This document shows positions 36,077 through 43,559 of a stretch of 64,000 bases of DNA, one piece after another. Source of the stretch: G963667855 sp963667855 (GTDB lineage Bacteria; Planctomycetota; Phycisphaerae; UBA1845); the NCBI GenBank assembly GCA_963667855.2, contig CAXXKI010000033.1, forward strand, positions 124,001 through 188,000, in the 5' to 3' direction. The notes under the pieces were generated by a model that was given only the letters and a program-made list of their open reading frames with translations, was not told the origin of the DNA and made no database searches. Both the position numbers and the translations under genes were made by a program. The stretch's first letter is position 1. Each line of letters starts with the position of its first letter.

Positions 36077-37306
36077 ATGACGCGGGCAGGTATCCCGATG
36101 AGCAGTGGCAAGAGCGATAAGTTGACTTGCAGTTTACTTACCCCGGCCGGTACTGGGGCGATTGCTGTTGTGGAACTGCGAGGTATGTTTGCCTGGAACC
36201 TGATTCAACGTAGAATCAATACGAAGTCCGGATCCCTTCCTGATACTCCATCTTGCGAAAACGTGTATTACGGCACTTTCATTGATAGGGATGAACCAAT
36301 CGATGACGTACTTATCTCCTGTACAAGCTGGTCTCATAAAGAGGATCAGACAGTAGAAATATCCTGCCATGGTGGAGTGAGGATTGTTGAAAGAATCCTG
36401 GTTGCTCTGACCGATGCGGATGGCGTGAAACTTGTAGATTATTCCGATTCTGGTTTACCCATAGGCGATTGGCGGGATGCCATTTATCGTGATCAGCAGG
36501 CAATGTTAGCCAGGGCGACCACGCGACGCACCGCGTTGGCACTCATGAAAGTCCGTTCGCTATTGTTCGATGAAATCGAGTTGATAATTCGAAAAGTCTC
36601 ATCGGGGGACATGGAAGGTGGTCTTGGTTGTCTTCAATCATTATTCGATCGCTCTACACGAGCGAGATACCTGTTTCAACCTGCGAGAGTCGTATTGGCA
36701 GGTCCGCCTAATGTCGGAAAATCTTTTCTGGCCAATCGGTTGGCTCAGGTTGAGGGTGCAATTGTTTCAGAACGGGCTGGAACAACCAGGGATTGGGTTT
36801 CGTTTTCTATTGCGCTTAATGGCGTTCCGATTAACTTGGTTGATACGGCCGGTCTGCGAGACACCTCGGACGGTTTAGAAGCTGTAGCGATAAAGGCAGG
36901 TCAAAAGCAGGCCTTGGATGGCGATCTGTTCCTTTATGTGGTCGATGTTTCAACGGATTTACATTGGGATGCAATCTCGAAATGGCGTCCCCAGAAAAGC
37001 TTGGCTCCAACGATTCTTGTACTTAATAAGAAGGATTTGGGCATAGGAGGATTCTGGAAGGAGGCCGAGGGTTACGGTTTTCATCGCGTAATCGAAGTTT
37101 CCGCTTTGAGAAACGAAGGTATGGAGCTCCTGCAATACGAGATTCTGGGTGCACTGGGTTTGTCGTCGGAAGAGCTCGCTGGAGCGGTGATTTTTTCAAA
37201 ATCAATGCTCGATAGGGTGGAACTTCTGCTTAACTGCGTGGAGCGGGGAGAGAAATTAAGTGTTGATCTCCTGGAAAAGAGCTTAACTGGCAGAAAAACT
37301 TGTTGA
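36077..37306 (+). CDS. mnmE: MnmE/TrmE-like tRNA-modification GTPase, shortened and missing the C-terminal Cys motif
   Basis: This 409-aa protein has a folate-binding-like N-terminus (LTPAGTGAIAVVELRG, CHGG), a helical middle and a G domain. G1 is GPPNVGKS, switch I contains AGTTRDW, G3 is DTAGLR and G4 NKKD. MnmE with MnmG modifies U34 in tRNAs. Compared with normal MnmE (about 450 aa) the protein ends soon after SVDLLEKSL and lacks the final FC(I/V)GK box that carries the catalytic cysteine; the last residues are GRKTC. It is therefore a degenerate family member or truncated by a late frame change. The start could also be the ATG at 36098. It follows coaX by 33 bp and probably shares its operon. 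Confidence 0.75.
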   Translation: MTRAGIPMSSGKSDKLTCSLLTPAGTGAIAVVELRGMFAWNLIQRRINTKSGSLPDTPSCENVYYGTFIDRDEPIDDVLISCTSWSHKEDQTVEISCHGGVRIVERILVALTDADGVKLVDYSDSGLPIGDWRDAIYRDQQAMLARATTRRTALALMKVRSLLFDEIELIIRKVSSGDMEGGLGCLQSLFDRSTRARYLFQPARVVLAGPPNVGKSFLANRLAQVEGAIVSERAGTTRDWVSFSIALNGVPINLVDTAGLRDTSDGLEAVAIKAGQKQALDGDLFLYVVDVSTDLHWDAISKWRPQKSLAPTILVLNKKDLGIGGFWKEAEGYGFHRVIEVSALRNEGMELLQYEILGALGLSSEELAGAVIFSKSMLDRVELLLNCVERGEKLSVDLLEKSLTGRKTC

Positions 37307-37331
37307 AGGTTGTGGTATTGCTTACTACATT
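37303..37331 (+). promoter_or_regulatory. candidate promoter of the Ser/Thr kinase gene
   Basis: TTGAAG (37303-37308) and TACATT (37326-37331) are 17 bp apart and lie 80 bp before the kinase start at 37412. The -35 overlaps the end of the MnmE-like gene. The boxes are visible; activity is inferred. Confidence 0.3.
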
Positions 37332-37411
37332 AACACACAATATGTAGTTAGCCTGACCACTACCCGATAATAAGGGTATACGGTTTTACTTTTTGGAGAA
37401 GTATCCCAGAT

Positions 37412-38659
37412 ATGGCTTCCCAAGACGACAGTGTGTTTGGTCGGAAGGTTCTGGACCAGAAGTTCTGCTCAGTGGAAGAGATTTCCCTCTGCAAGGCGAA
37501 GCAAAAAGAGCTTGCCGAAAAGGGAGAGGATAAGCCTCTGTTTGAGATTCTGGTAAGCGAGGGGTATTTGACCAAGAGTCAGGCCGATCGGGTGCTGGAA
37601 ATGACCGAGGACGATTCCATGTATCGTCCTGCCCAGCAGATCCCCGGATTCCAGATTCTGAAAAAACTAGGCCAAGGGGCGATGGCCACCGTATTTCAGG
37701 CGAAACAGATCAGCCTTGATCGAATCGTTGCGGTCAAAGTTCTTCCCAAGCGAATGAGTGAAAACTCTGAGTTTGTCGATCGGTTCTACCGGGAAGGGCG
37801 CGCGGCGGCTCGTCTAAACCATACTAATATAGTCCAGGCGATAGATGTTGGTGAAGCCGGCGGCTATCACTACTTCGTGATGGAGTATATTGATGGTTGT
37901 ACGATATACGACAAAGTTGCTGATGGAAAACCGCTGGATGAGGAAGAAGCAATCCGTATCATTTTAGGTGCGTCACGAGCGTTGGAGCATGCACATGCTC
38001 GTGGATTCATCCACCGTGACGTTAAACCTAAAAACATCATGCTTACGAAAGAGGGAGAAGTAAAACTCGCCGATATGGGTTTGGCTCGCGAAGTAAGCGA
38101 TTACAAGGTGGCCGAACAGGAAGCGGGGCGGGCGTATGGTACTCCGTATTACATTAGTCCGGAGCAGATCCGTGGTGAGATTAATATCGACTTCCGCGCT
38201 GATATATACTCATTAGGAGCTACTTTCTATCATTTGGTAGCGGGAAAGGTTCCGTTTGAAGGTGCGACTCCATCAGCAGTTATGCACAAGCATCTGAAAG
38301 AGCCATTGGTTCCCCCCGATCATCTAAACGCGAAACTGTCGGCCGGAGTGGCCGAGGTTATCGAGTTCATGATGGCCAAGAAGAGGGATGATCGATATCC
38401 ATCGACTAAAGAGTTGATTCTGGATCTGGAAGCGATCTCCAAAGGCGAACCGCCACTGATGGCCAGAAAGAAATACGATAATTCTCTGTTACAGAATTTA
38501 GCCGAATCGGGGATTACGGTTTCTTCACCAACAGCTAACGACCTTATGCCTACTGAGAAAAGAAGTGAGGCGTGGGTTTGGGTGGTGGTGTTATCTGCGG
38601 CCTTACTTCTATCCGTTATGCTGAATATTGTTCAAGTTTGGCGCAATTCTGGTTCTTAG
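37412..38659 (+). CDS. membrane-anchored Ser/Thr protein kinase (PknB type)
   Basis: This protein has 415 aa. A helical N-terminal extension of about 75 residues precedes the kinase domain (about 79-350). Motifs are the glycine loop GQGAMATVFQAK, the VAVKVLPKR lysine, the catalytic loop HRDVKPKN and the metal motif DMG in ADMGLAR, where DFG is usual. APE is replaced by SPEQ, as in many bacterial Hanks kinases. A single transmembrane helix near the C-terminus (WVVVLSAALLLSVMLNIV) is followed by only a short tail, so there is no extracellular sensor. The kinase faces the cytoplasm. Targets are unknown. It is a stand-alone gene and converges on a terminator shared with the next, reverse-strand gene. 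Confidence 0.9.
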   Translation: MASQDDSVFGRKVLDQKFCSVEEISLCKAKQKELAEKGEDKPLFEILVSEGYLTKSQADRVLEMTEDDSMYRPAQQIPGFQILKKLGQGAMATVFQAKQISLDRIVAVKVLPKRMSENSEFVDRFYREGRAAARLNHTNIVQAIDVGEAGGYHYFVMEYIDGCTIYDKVADGKPLDEEEAIRIILGASRALEHAHARGFIHRDVKPKNIMLTKEGEVKLADMGLAREVSDYKVAEQEAGRAYGTPYYISPEQIRGEINIDFRADIYSLGATFYHLVAGKVPFEGATPSAVMHKHLKEPLVPPDHLNAKLSAGVAEVIEFMMAKKRDDRYPSTKELILDLEAISKGEPPLMARKKYDNSLLQNLAESGITVSSPTANDLMPTEKRSEAWVWVVVLSAALLLSVMLNIVQVWRNSGS

Positions 38660-38683
38660 CTGCGGTTGTTTATTGACAAAAAA

Positions 38684-38711
38684 ACAGCCACAACTTCAAA
38701 GTTGTGGCTGT
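38684..38711 (-). terminator. Rho-independent terminator after the 38731-39231 gene
   Basis: A 13-base arm ACAGCCACAACTT (38684-38696) is repeated inverted at 38699-38711. On the reverse strand it is followed by a run of seven T, so it terminates the gene ending at 38731. On the forward strand it may also stop the kinase transcript. Confidence 0.85.
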
Positions 38712-38730
38712 CTGAAATCCGTTAGATGGC

Positions 38731-39231
38731 TTATTTTTTCGGTTCGCCCGCTCGCATATAGTCTTCGAACTCGACCGACCAGTTTTCAGTGGCTGTAGCG
38801 GTGAGATCAATCGCCAAATGTTTGAATTCGGCTTCGATTAGCACCGTTGAGTCGATCAACGTTTCGTTTGGTTCGAGGCGTTTATTGACGAAATGGCTTA
38901 TCTTTTTCGTGTCTTCAATCCACTCTCCAGAATCCTCGTCTTTGAACTTATACCAGAACCGAAGCTTGATTCCGTCGACCATGTACCCGTGTTTTTCGGT
39001 GATATGAAATTCGAGTACGGCTTGTTTCCCCTTGTTAACGCGAACCGGAGTAATACTGATATCTACGTTTCCTTCATCCACTTTTTGCATGTTGTCAGGA
39101 AGCGGTTGTTGCCACACTGGTATGGGAGCCGGGGCTGAAGTTGGTGTTGGCGGTGGGGGAGATTGATTCTGGACGTACACATATCCGCCTACCGCAAGCA
39201 GGGCTACAAGTATAACGATTAGTACCTTCAT
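38731..39231 (-). CDS. hypothetical membrane-anchored protein
   Basis: 166 aa from the ATG at 39231, which gives MKVLIVILVALLAVGGYVYV, a single N-terminal membrane anchor. Upstream in-frame codons would add a polar leader. A proline-rich linker (PPPPTPTSAPAPIPVW) and a beta-rich domain with many charged residues follow. The domain resembles Ig-like or DUF-type periplasmic modules, but I do not recognise a family. It ends at a strong terminator. It is probably exposed on the outer face of the cytoplasmic membrane. Confidence 0.65.
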   Translation of the reverse strand: MKVLIVILVALLAVGGYVYVQNQSPPPPTPTSAPAPIPVWQQPLPDNMQKVDEGNVDISITPVRVNKGKQAVLEFHITEKHGYMVDGIKLRFWYKFKDEDSGEWIEDTKKISHFVNKRLEPNETLIDSTVLIEAEFKHLAIDLTATATENWSVEFEDYMRAGEPKK

Positions 39232-39359
39232 ATCGCGTAATCCTCTAATTATGGAATCGACTATAAACCATTTCAGGTCCGAGTTTGCACTCGAAGCTCC
39301 GTTTATACTACACATGAGTTATCGTTATTGCCAGTCAGTACTGCTGAGATCAATCCGAA

Positions 39360-41273
39360 TTACGGGCCAACGGCGATAATAGTATTATCATTTGCTTTAA
39401 GCCTGTTCAGGACATCACGTATTATGGTGAAATCCTGCGGTGAGACAGTGTCGGTTGATAGTTTGATACTGCGATTCAGACGTAAATTCCTATTTTCGAT
39501 TTTCGCTGATTGGATTATCTTGCCCCATGGCCCTTCTGTTGTTTTAAGAGTTGTAGGATGAGCCTTTATTGACCATTTGTCGGGCAGTTTCAAGGTTATG
39601 TCGACGTTACCGTTGAAAGCTCCATTCGTGCGCACCGGCGCCGTTCGATACGATCTGTTGAGAGGTAGTGGAAATTCGTGCAGAACCAACTTGGTGGCTG
39701 GAATTTCGAGCAAGTAGGTATTGTCGAGTTTTAACAGACCGTCTTCGGTTTTAACTGCAATTGTTGCTCGCAGGTTTTCAGCGGAGAGGTTTTCCAGGTT
39801 GAAACTCGTCACCTGGAGCTGATCCGAAAAACGATTGACCGATGATTCAATGAATTTCTTTTGGGCCGCTGTCGTTTTCAGGCTGGCCGGGTCGAAGAAC
39901 CTTCCAGTCAGCGAGAGGAGAAGGTTGCCTTCGGCATTTCCGTTATCGTCAATGTCGATTGTGCCGGTCAGGGAAAGCTGGCTTGGTGATATTTCGCCTC
40001 GATTAACGAATTTAATGCCGTCTTCTTTTTGGGTTCGCAGCAAAGTGTGCCCGCCCCACGTTCCAGTGGTCTCAACCACTCCTGCTGTAGGGTGAATGTA
40101 GATAGGTACGCCATTTACCGTAACCGCAATTACCAAGCCTGCGAATGATTTGTCAGAAGGATAGCCATCACTCCATAAATCGGTATCAACCGCGACGTAT
40201 GGTACCGCCTCCATACCGAGGGAGCGGAATAACGCAAGGTATAAAGCTCCGGCTTCTAGTGGATTCCCATAATTCGAATTTAATACTGTTTCTGCGTTAC
40301 GGCAGGAAAAAGACCGGTAAGTTTTATAGGAATCGATCAGGTTGAAGCGATTTTTCATTTTGGACGATAGTTTTTTAACCATTTCAGTTGGATTCGTTTC
40401 CGAGTCCAAGGCTTTCGTTGCGAACTTCTTCAATCTGGTCGATGGTTCAGCAGCCGTTGTTACAGCTTTGAGCAGGTTACTTGCCCAGCGAGAGGCATCC
40501 GGACTGCAACTCCACTGCAACCCCGGGCTTCGCTCATACCAGGGAGGGGATTGGGGTTCATGTGGATCGCCGGCTAATGGTCCCAATGTCCAGGTATATA
40601 CGTTCTTATCTCCATCCTTTTGGATTACCGGAATCCAATCCTCGTTATGATTTATCGATCTATGATTAAAGGCATACTGGGGAGATAGTGTTACACTGAC
40701 CACTCGGGTTACAACAGGGTATTGATCGTCCAGTCTGATGTCTCCGAACATCCATGCTAAAGCCCCTGCTTTAGTCTTGATTTCGTAATCCAGTTCCAAC
40801 GTTGCGTTTGGCTCGATACCGCTGAAACTTACAACAGTTTGTTCCCAATTGGCGTAAGCGGGCCAGCCTGCTACATCGTCGGGAGCCGCTATGTTAAAGG
40901 AATAGTCGGGTACAGGAAGGATCTCACCATTGGGGAGTATTGTCTGTGCTGTGTGAATTATAAGCTCGTCTTCACCTTTACAATAATCGAGACGGGGATC
41001 AGCGGTAGATCGAATGGGCCGAGAATTTAAAAGTTTGGTCCATTTGTGTTCTCTATAGCTGGTAGAACCGTCATCGTTAATTGTCCAGTGTTGTTCCCAA
41101 CGGAGAATTATTGCGTCAGCATCGGGATACTGTTCTTGCCCGATGGTCAGATCGACTTCGGAATTCCTGTTCGATTGCCCGTAAGCGCTCGGGCATCCGA
41201 CTGAAGCGATAATCGCCAGGAGAACGCAAGGAATGCTGATTTTATTAATGGATAAGAAATTTCGAGTACTCAT
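39360..41273 (-). CDS. DUF3857 / transglutaminase-like secreted protein
   Basis: This 637-aa protein has a signal peptide of about 32 residues; a Cys in SVGC could make it a lipoprotein. The N-terminal half is a DUF3857 domain (VDLTIGQEQYPDADAIIL, LDYEIKTKAGALAWMFGD). A transglutaminase-like domain follows, with SFSCRNAETVLNSNYGNPLEAG carrying a candidate Cys and YVAVDTDLWSDGYPSDKSF ahead of the His/Asp region. The Cys-His-Asp triad is not as clear as in active proteases. Its start (TAATG) overlaps the stop of the upstream partner at 41273, so the two DUF3857 proteins are co-translated. Their role is unknown; in related bacteria such pairs sit near cell-surface or carbohydrate genes. Confidence 0.8.
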   Translation of the reverse strand: MSTRNFLSINKISIPCVLLAIIASVGCPSAYGQSNRNSEVDLTIGQEQYPDADAIILRWEQHWTINDDGSTSYREHKWTKLLNSRPIRSTADPRLDYCKGEDELIIHTAQTILPNGEILPVPDYSFNIAAPDDVAGWPAYANWEQTVVSFSGIEPNATLELDYEIKTKAGALAWMFGDIRLDDQYPVVTRVVSVTLSPQYAFNHRSINHNEDWIPVIQKDGDKNVYTWTLGPLAGDPHEPQSPPWYERSPGLQWSCSPDASRWASNLLKAVTTAAEPSTRLKKFATKALDSETNPTEMVKKLSSKMKNRFNLIDSYKTYRSFSCRNAETVLNSNYGNPLEAGALYLALFRSLGMEAVPYVAVDTDLWSDGYPSDKSFAGLVIAVTVNGVPIYIHPTAGVVETTGTWGGHTLLRTQKEDGIKFVNRGEISPSQLSLTGTIDIDDNGNAEGNLLLSLTGRFFDPASLKTTAAQKKFIESSVNRFSDQLQVTSFNLENLSAENLRATIAVKTEDGLLKLDNTYLLEIPATKLVLHEFPLPLNRSYRTAPVRTNGAFNGNVDITLKLPDKWSIKAHPTTLKTTEGPWGKIIQSAKIENRNLRLNRSIKLSTDTVSPQDFTIIRDVLNRLKANDNTIIAVGP

Positions 41274-43333
41274 TATTGAACACCTCCTTGCGATAATTCG
41301 CGCTCGGTGGAACTGTCAGCCAATGCGACTTTTTCTCCGGCAACTTCGCAGATGATCCATTGATCGCTTATGTCTTTCATGGCTTCAATGGCTTTTTTAA
41401 CTTCAGCATAGTCCCTGGCCGGTATGATATGGTTTTTAAGGTCAATCCTGAACGTGTAAATCAGCTCTCCGGGATTTTGTTTTATTTCAAATTTCAAGTA
41501 AGCGGAAGGGGAATCCATTTCCACCGCGTCCGGCAGTTTTTTGGCATTCCAGCCTTCAGGGAGTTTTATGGTTTCCTCGTAAGTGACGCCTCTGGTTGCC
41601 CGAAGGTGGTAGCCGAATTGCCGTTCCTGGTCGTCCAGTGAATAAAAAAGATCGGGGATAAGCCAATCAGCCAGAGGGTGGGACAATAACGGCAGTTTGA
41701 ACATGGGAGTTGTATCTGCTCCCGCAACGTAACCTGCAGCCTGAACGTCAAGATTAACTTTGCTGTCTTGAGAATAATCGGTTGGCTCGGTATGCGAATA
41801 AGACTTGAGTTTGGCGTTCGGAGCTATATTCAAGACTTTTTCGAACTGGGCTTTCAGTTCCGGTTTTGGGTACCTGTCGATATAACGGCGAAGATAGGTG
41901 CAGGGATAGCCGTGCATATCCATTGAAACGTTCATCGCCAGCTGTCCGTCTTTCGTGAGTCGTGCGGAGCTTCTGGCGATCAGCCGGTTATATTCCGGTG
42001 AATAATAAGGGGACAAAGTTAATGTCTCGCCTTCCGGAACTCCGTATACCAGTCCCTGGAGATCCTCGCGGCTGGACCACATTTCGCGGCTTTGCGGAAT
42101 CCAGGTCGGATCGTAAATAGTGAAATCCCCATTCTTTTCCCGGACAACCGTAACGGTGTGATTGAACTGATCGGCGGGTATGTCCTCTACCCGTGATCCG
42201 GCCATGGTTAACGCCGGGTAAGCTTCCACGCCCAGGACGCGTAACATGGTTACCAGCATTCCCGCCTTGTCTTTGCAGACTCCTGCCCGGTCTTTAAAAG
42301 TTTCAATGCCGGTGTGGAGAGTGAATCCTTCGCGGGGACCGCGGCTTGTACCGCAGTAACGAACATTGTCGGCCACCCAGTGGTTGCAGGCTGCGATTTT
42401 GTCCTGCAAACTAGTCATTCCCGCAGTGATTTCTTTAACCTTGGCGATTATTTCATCGTTAGCCTCGAATTGTGGCTCATTAACTTCGTGGAACCAGCGA
42501 GATTTCATCTCCCAGTCCGGGACGGTGGCCATCACCAGCTTGGTAACGCAGTCATCGAGAGCGTCCATTCGCAGTTCCTTCTTGACTGCGGGGATATCTT
42601 TGGCGAACCATGTATAAATGAGATTATCGTCGGAGAACCAGAGCGAAGATTTCAGTTCGCCATTATACACCTCGTACTGTACGGGCATATCTTTGGGCAT
42701 ATGCACGGAGTAACGTTTGTTGATGATAGGGTCGTGGGTTTGGAACAGCGTTACTTCGTACCAATGTCCTGGCATAGGTGGTTCCAATGTTTCTTTACCG
42801 GTACCGGCAGAAGTATTATCGAGGTAAGCAATATTAAAACCGGTCTTGCTGACCCTCATCTCGATACAATCGCCGATTTCCAGATTGGGTACATTTACCA
42901 GATGTTGTTTACCGCCCCAGTAGATCATGTGTTGCGGCGTTGGTTGGGTAATTATCGAATCGAGCGGAACGTCGACAACTTGACCATCTTCCTTGTGAAC
43001 ACGAAGAGAGTCGATTGATACTCTGCGAGTATCCGGATCGAAATCAAAAGTTTGTACCGATTGAGTTTTGACGCCCGCGTCGGTAAGTACTTTGATCACC
43101 TGGCAGCTTTTTGTCGTCGCTAATCCAGTTCGCTGCACAAAAACATCTGCTTCATCCAGTATGTAGACCAGATTCGCACCGTCGTATTTATCGGCTTTAC
43201 CCACATCAGAAATCATTGCCGCGATTTCGTCAGCGGTAGCAGGTTGTGGAGGTTGGCCCATAACGGGGGTGACCAGGAGAATCCCTGCAACGATCGCGAG
43301 AAGGTACTGGTTTCGGTACGGTTTCTCTGTCAT
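41273..43333 (-). CDS. DUF3857 / transglutaminase-like secreted protein
   Basis: About 686 aa from the ATG at 43333, chosen because AAAGGA precedes it and the peptide MTEKPYRNQYLLAIVAGILL is a proper signal sequence. An earlier ATG adds an Arg-rich leader. DUF3857 occupies about 45-270 (YILDEADVFVQ, DFDPDTRRVSIDSLRVHKEDG). The transglutaminase-like domain has an intact triad layout: Cys in RAGVCKDKAGMLVTMLR, His in FNHTVTVV and Asp in IYDPTWIPQSREMW. It is upstream of, and overlaps by one base, a second DUF3857 gene, suggesting a functional pair in the periplasm. Confidence 0.85.
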   Translation of the reverse strand: MTEKPYRNQYLLAIVAGILLVTPVMGQPPQPATADEIAAMISDVGKADKYDGANLVYILDEADVFVQRTGLATTKSCQVIKVLTDAGVKTQSVQTFDFDPDTRRVSIDSLRVHKEDGQVVDVPLDSIITQPTPQHMIYWGGKQHLVNVPNLEIGDCIEMRVSKTGFNIAYLDNTSAGTGKETLEPPMPGHWYEVTLFQTHDPIINKRYSVHMPKDMPVQYEVYNGELKSSLWFSDDNLIYTWFAKDIPAVKKELRMDALDDCVTKLVMATVPDWEMKSRWFHEVNEPQFEANDEIIAKVKEITAGMTSLQDKIAACNHWVADNVRYCGTSRGPREGFTLHTGIETFKDRAGVCKDKAGMLVTMLRVLGVEAYPALTMAGSRVEDIPADQFNHTVTVVREKNGDFTIYDPTWIPQSREMWSSREDLQGLVYGVPEGETLTLSPYYSPEYNRLIARSSARLTKDGQLAMNVSMDMHGYPCTYLRRYIDRYPKPELKAQFEKVLNIAPNAKLKSYSHTEPTDYSQDSKVNLDVQAAGYVAGADTTPMFKLPLLSHPLADWLIPDLFYSLDDQERQFGYHLRATRGVTYEETIKLPEGWNAKKLPDAVEMDSPSAYLKFEIKQNPGELIYTFRIDLKNHIIPARDYAEVKKAIEAMKDISDQWIICEVAGEKVALADSSTERELSQGGVQ

Positions 43334-43502
43334 GCGTTCATTCCTTTCTGCCAAGTGGCGGCTGGACCGACACTTGCAATTCATTGCCTCAGATATGATT
43401 GAACAATTTATCGGGCTCGGCAGAAAGAATCCAGCGTAAGAAGTTGCATGGCTATCCTAGTGAATTGGGCTTCATGGTAAGGTGGCGTATTTTTAATGAA
43501 AA

Positions 43503-43530
43503 AACGGCTGATTAAGGATAATCAGCCGTT
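43503..43530 (-). terminator. Rho-independent terminator after the amidase gene
   Basis: AACGGCTGATTA (43503-43514) and TAATCAGCCGTT (43519-43530) form a perfect 12-bp stem with a 4-nt loop. On the reverse strand it is followed by a run of T, so it ends the transcript of the gene whose stop is at 43560. Confidence 0.85.
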
Positions 43531-43559
43531 TGAGAGGTTTGGATTGCCTTTTATTTTTG

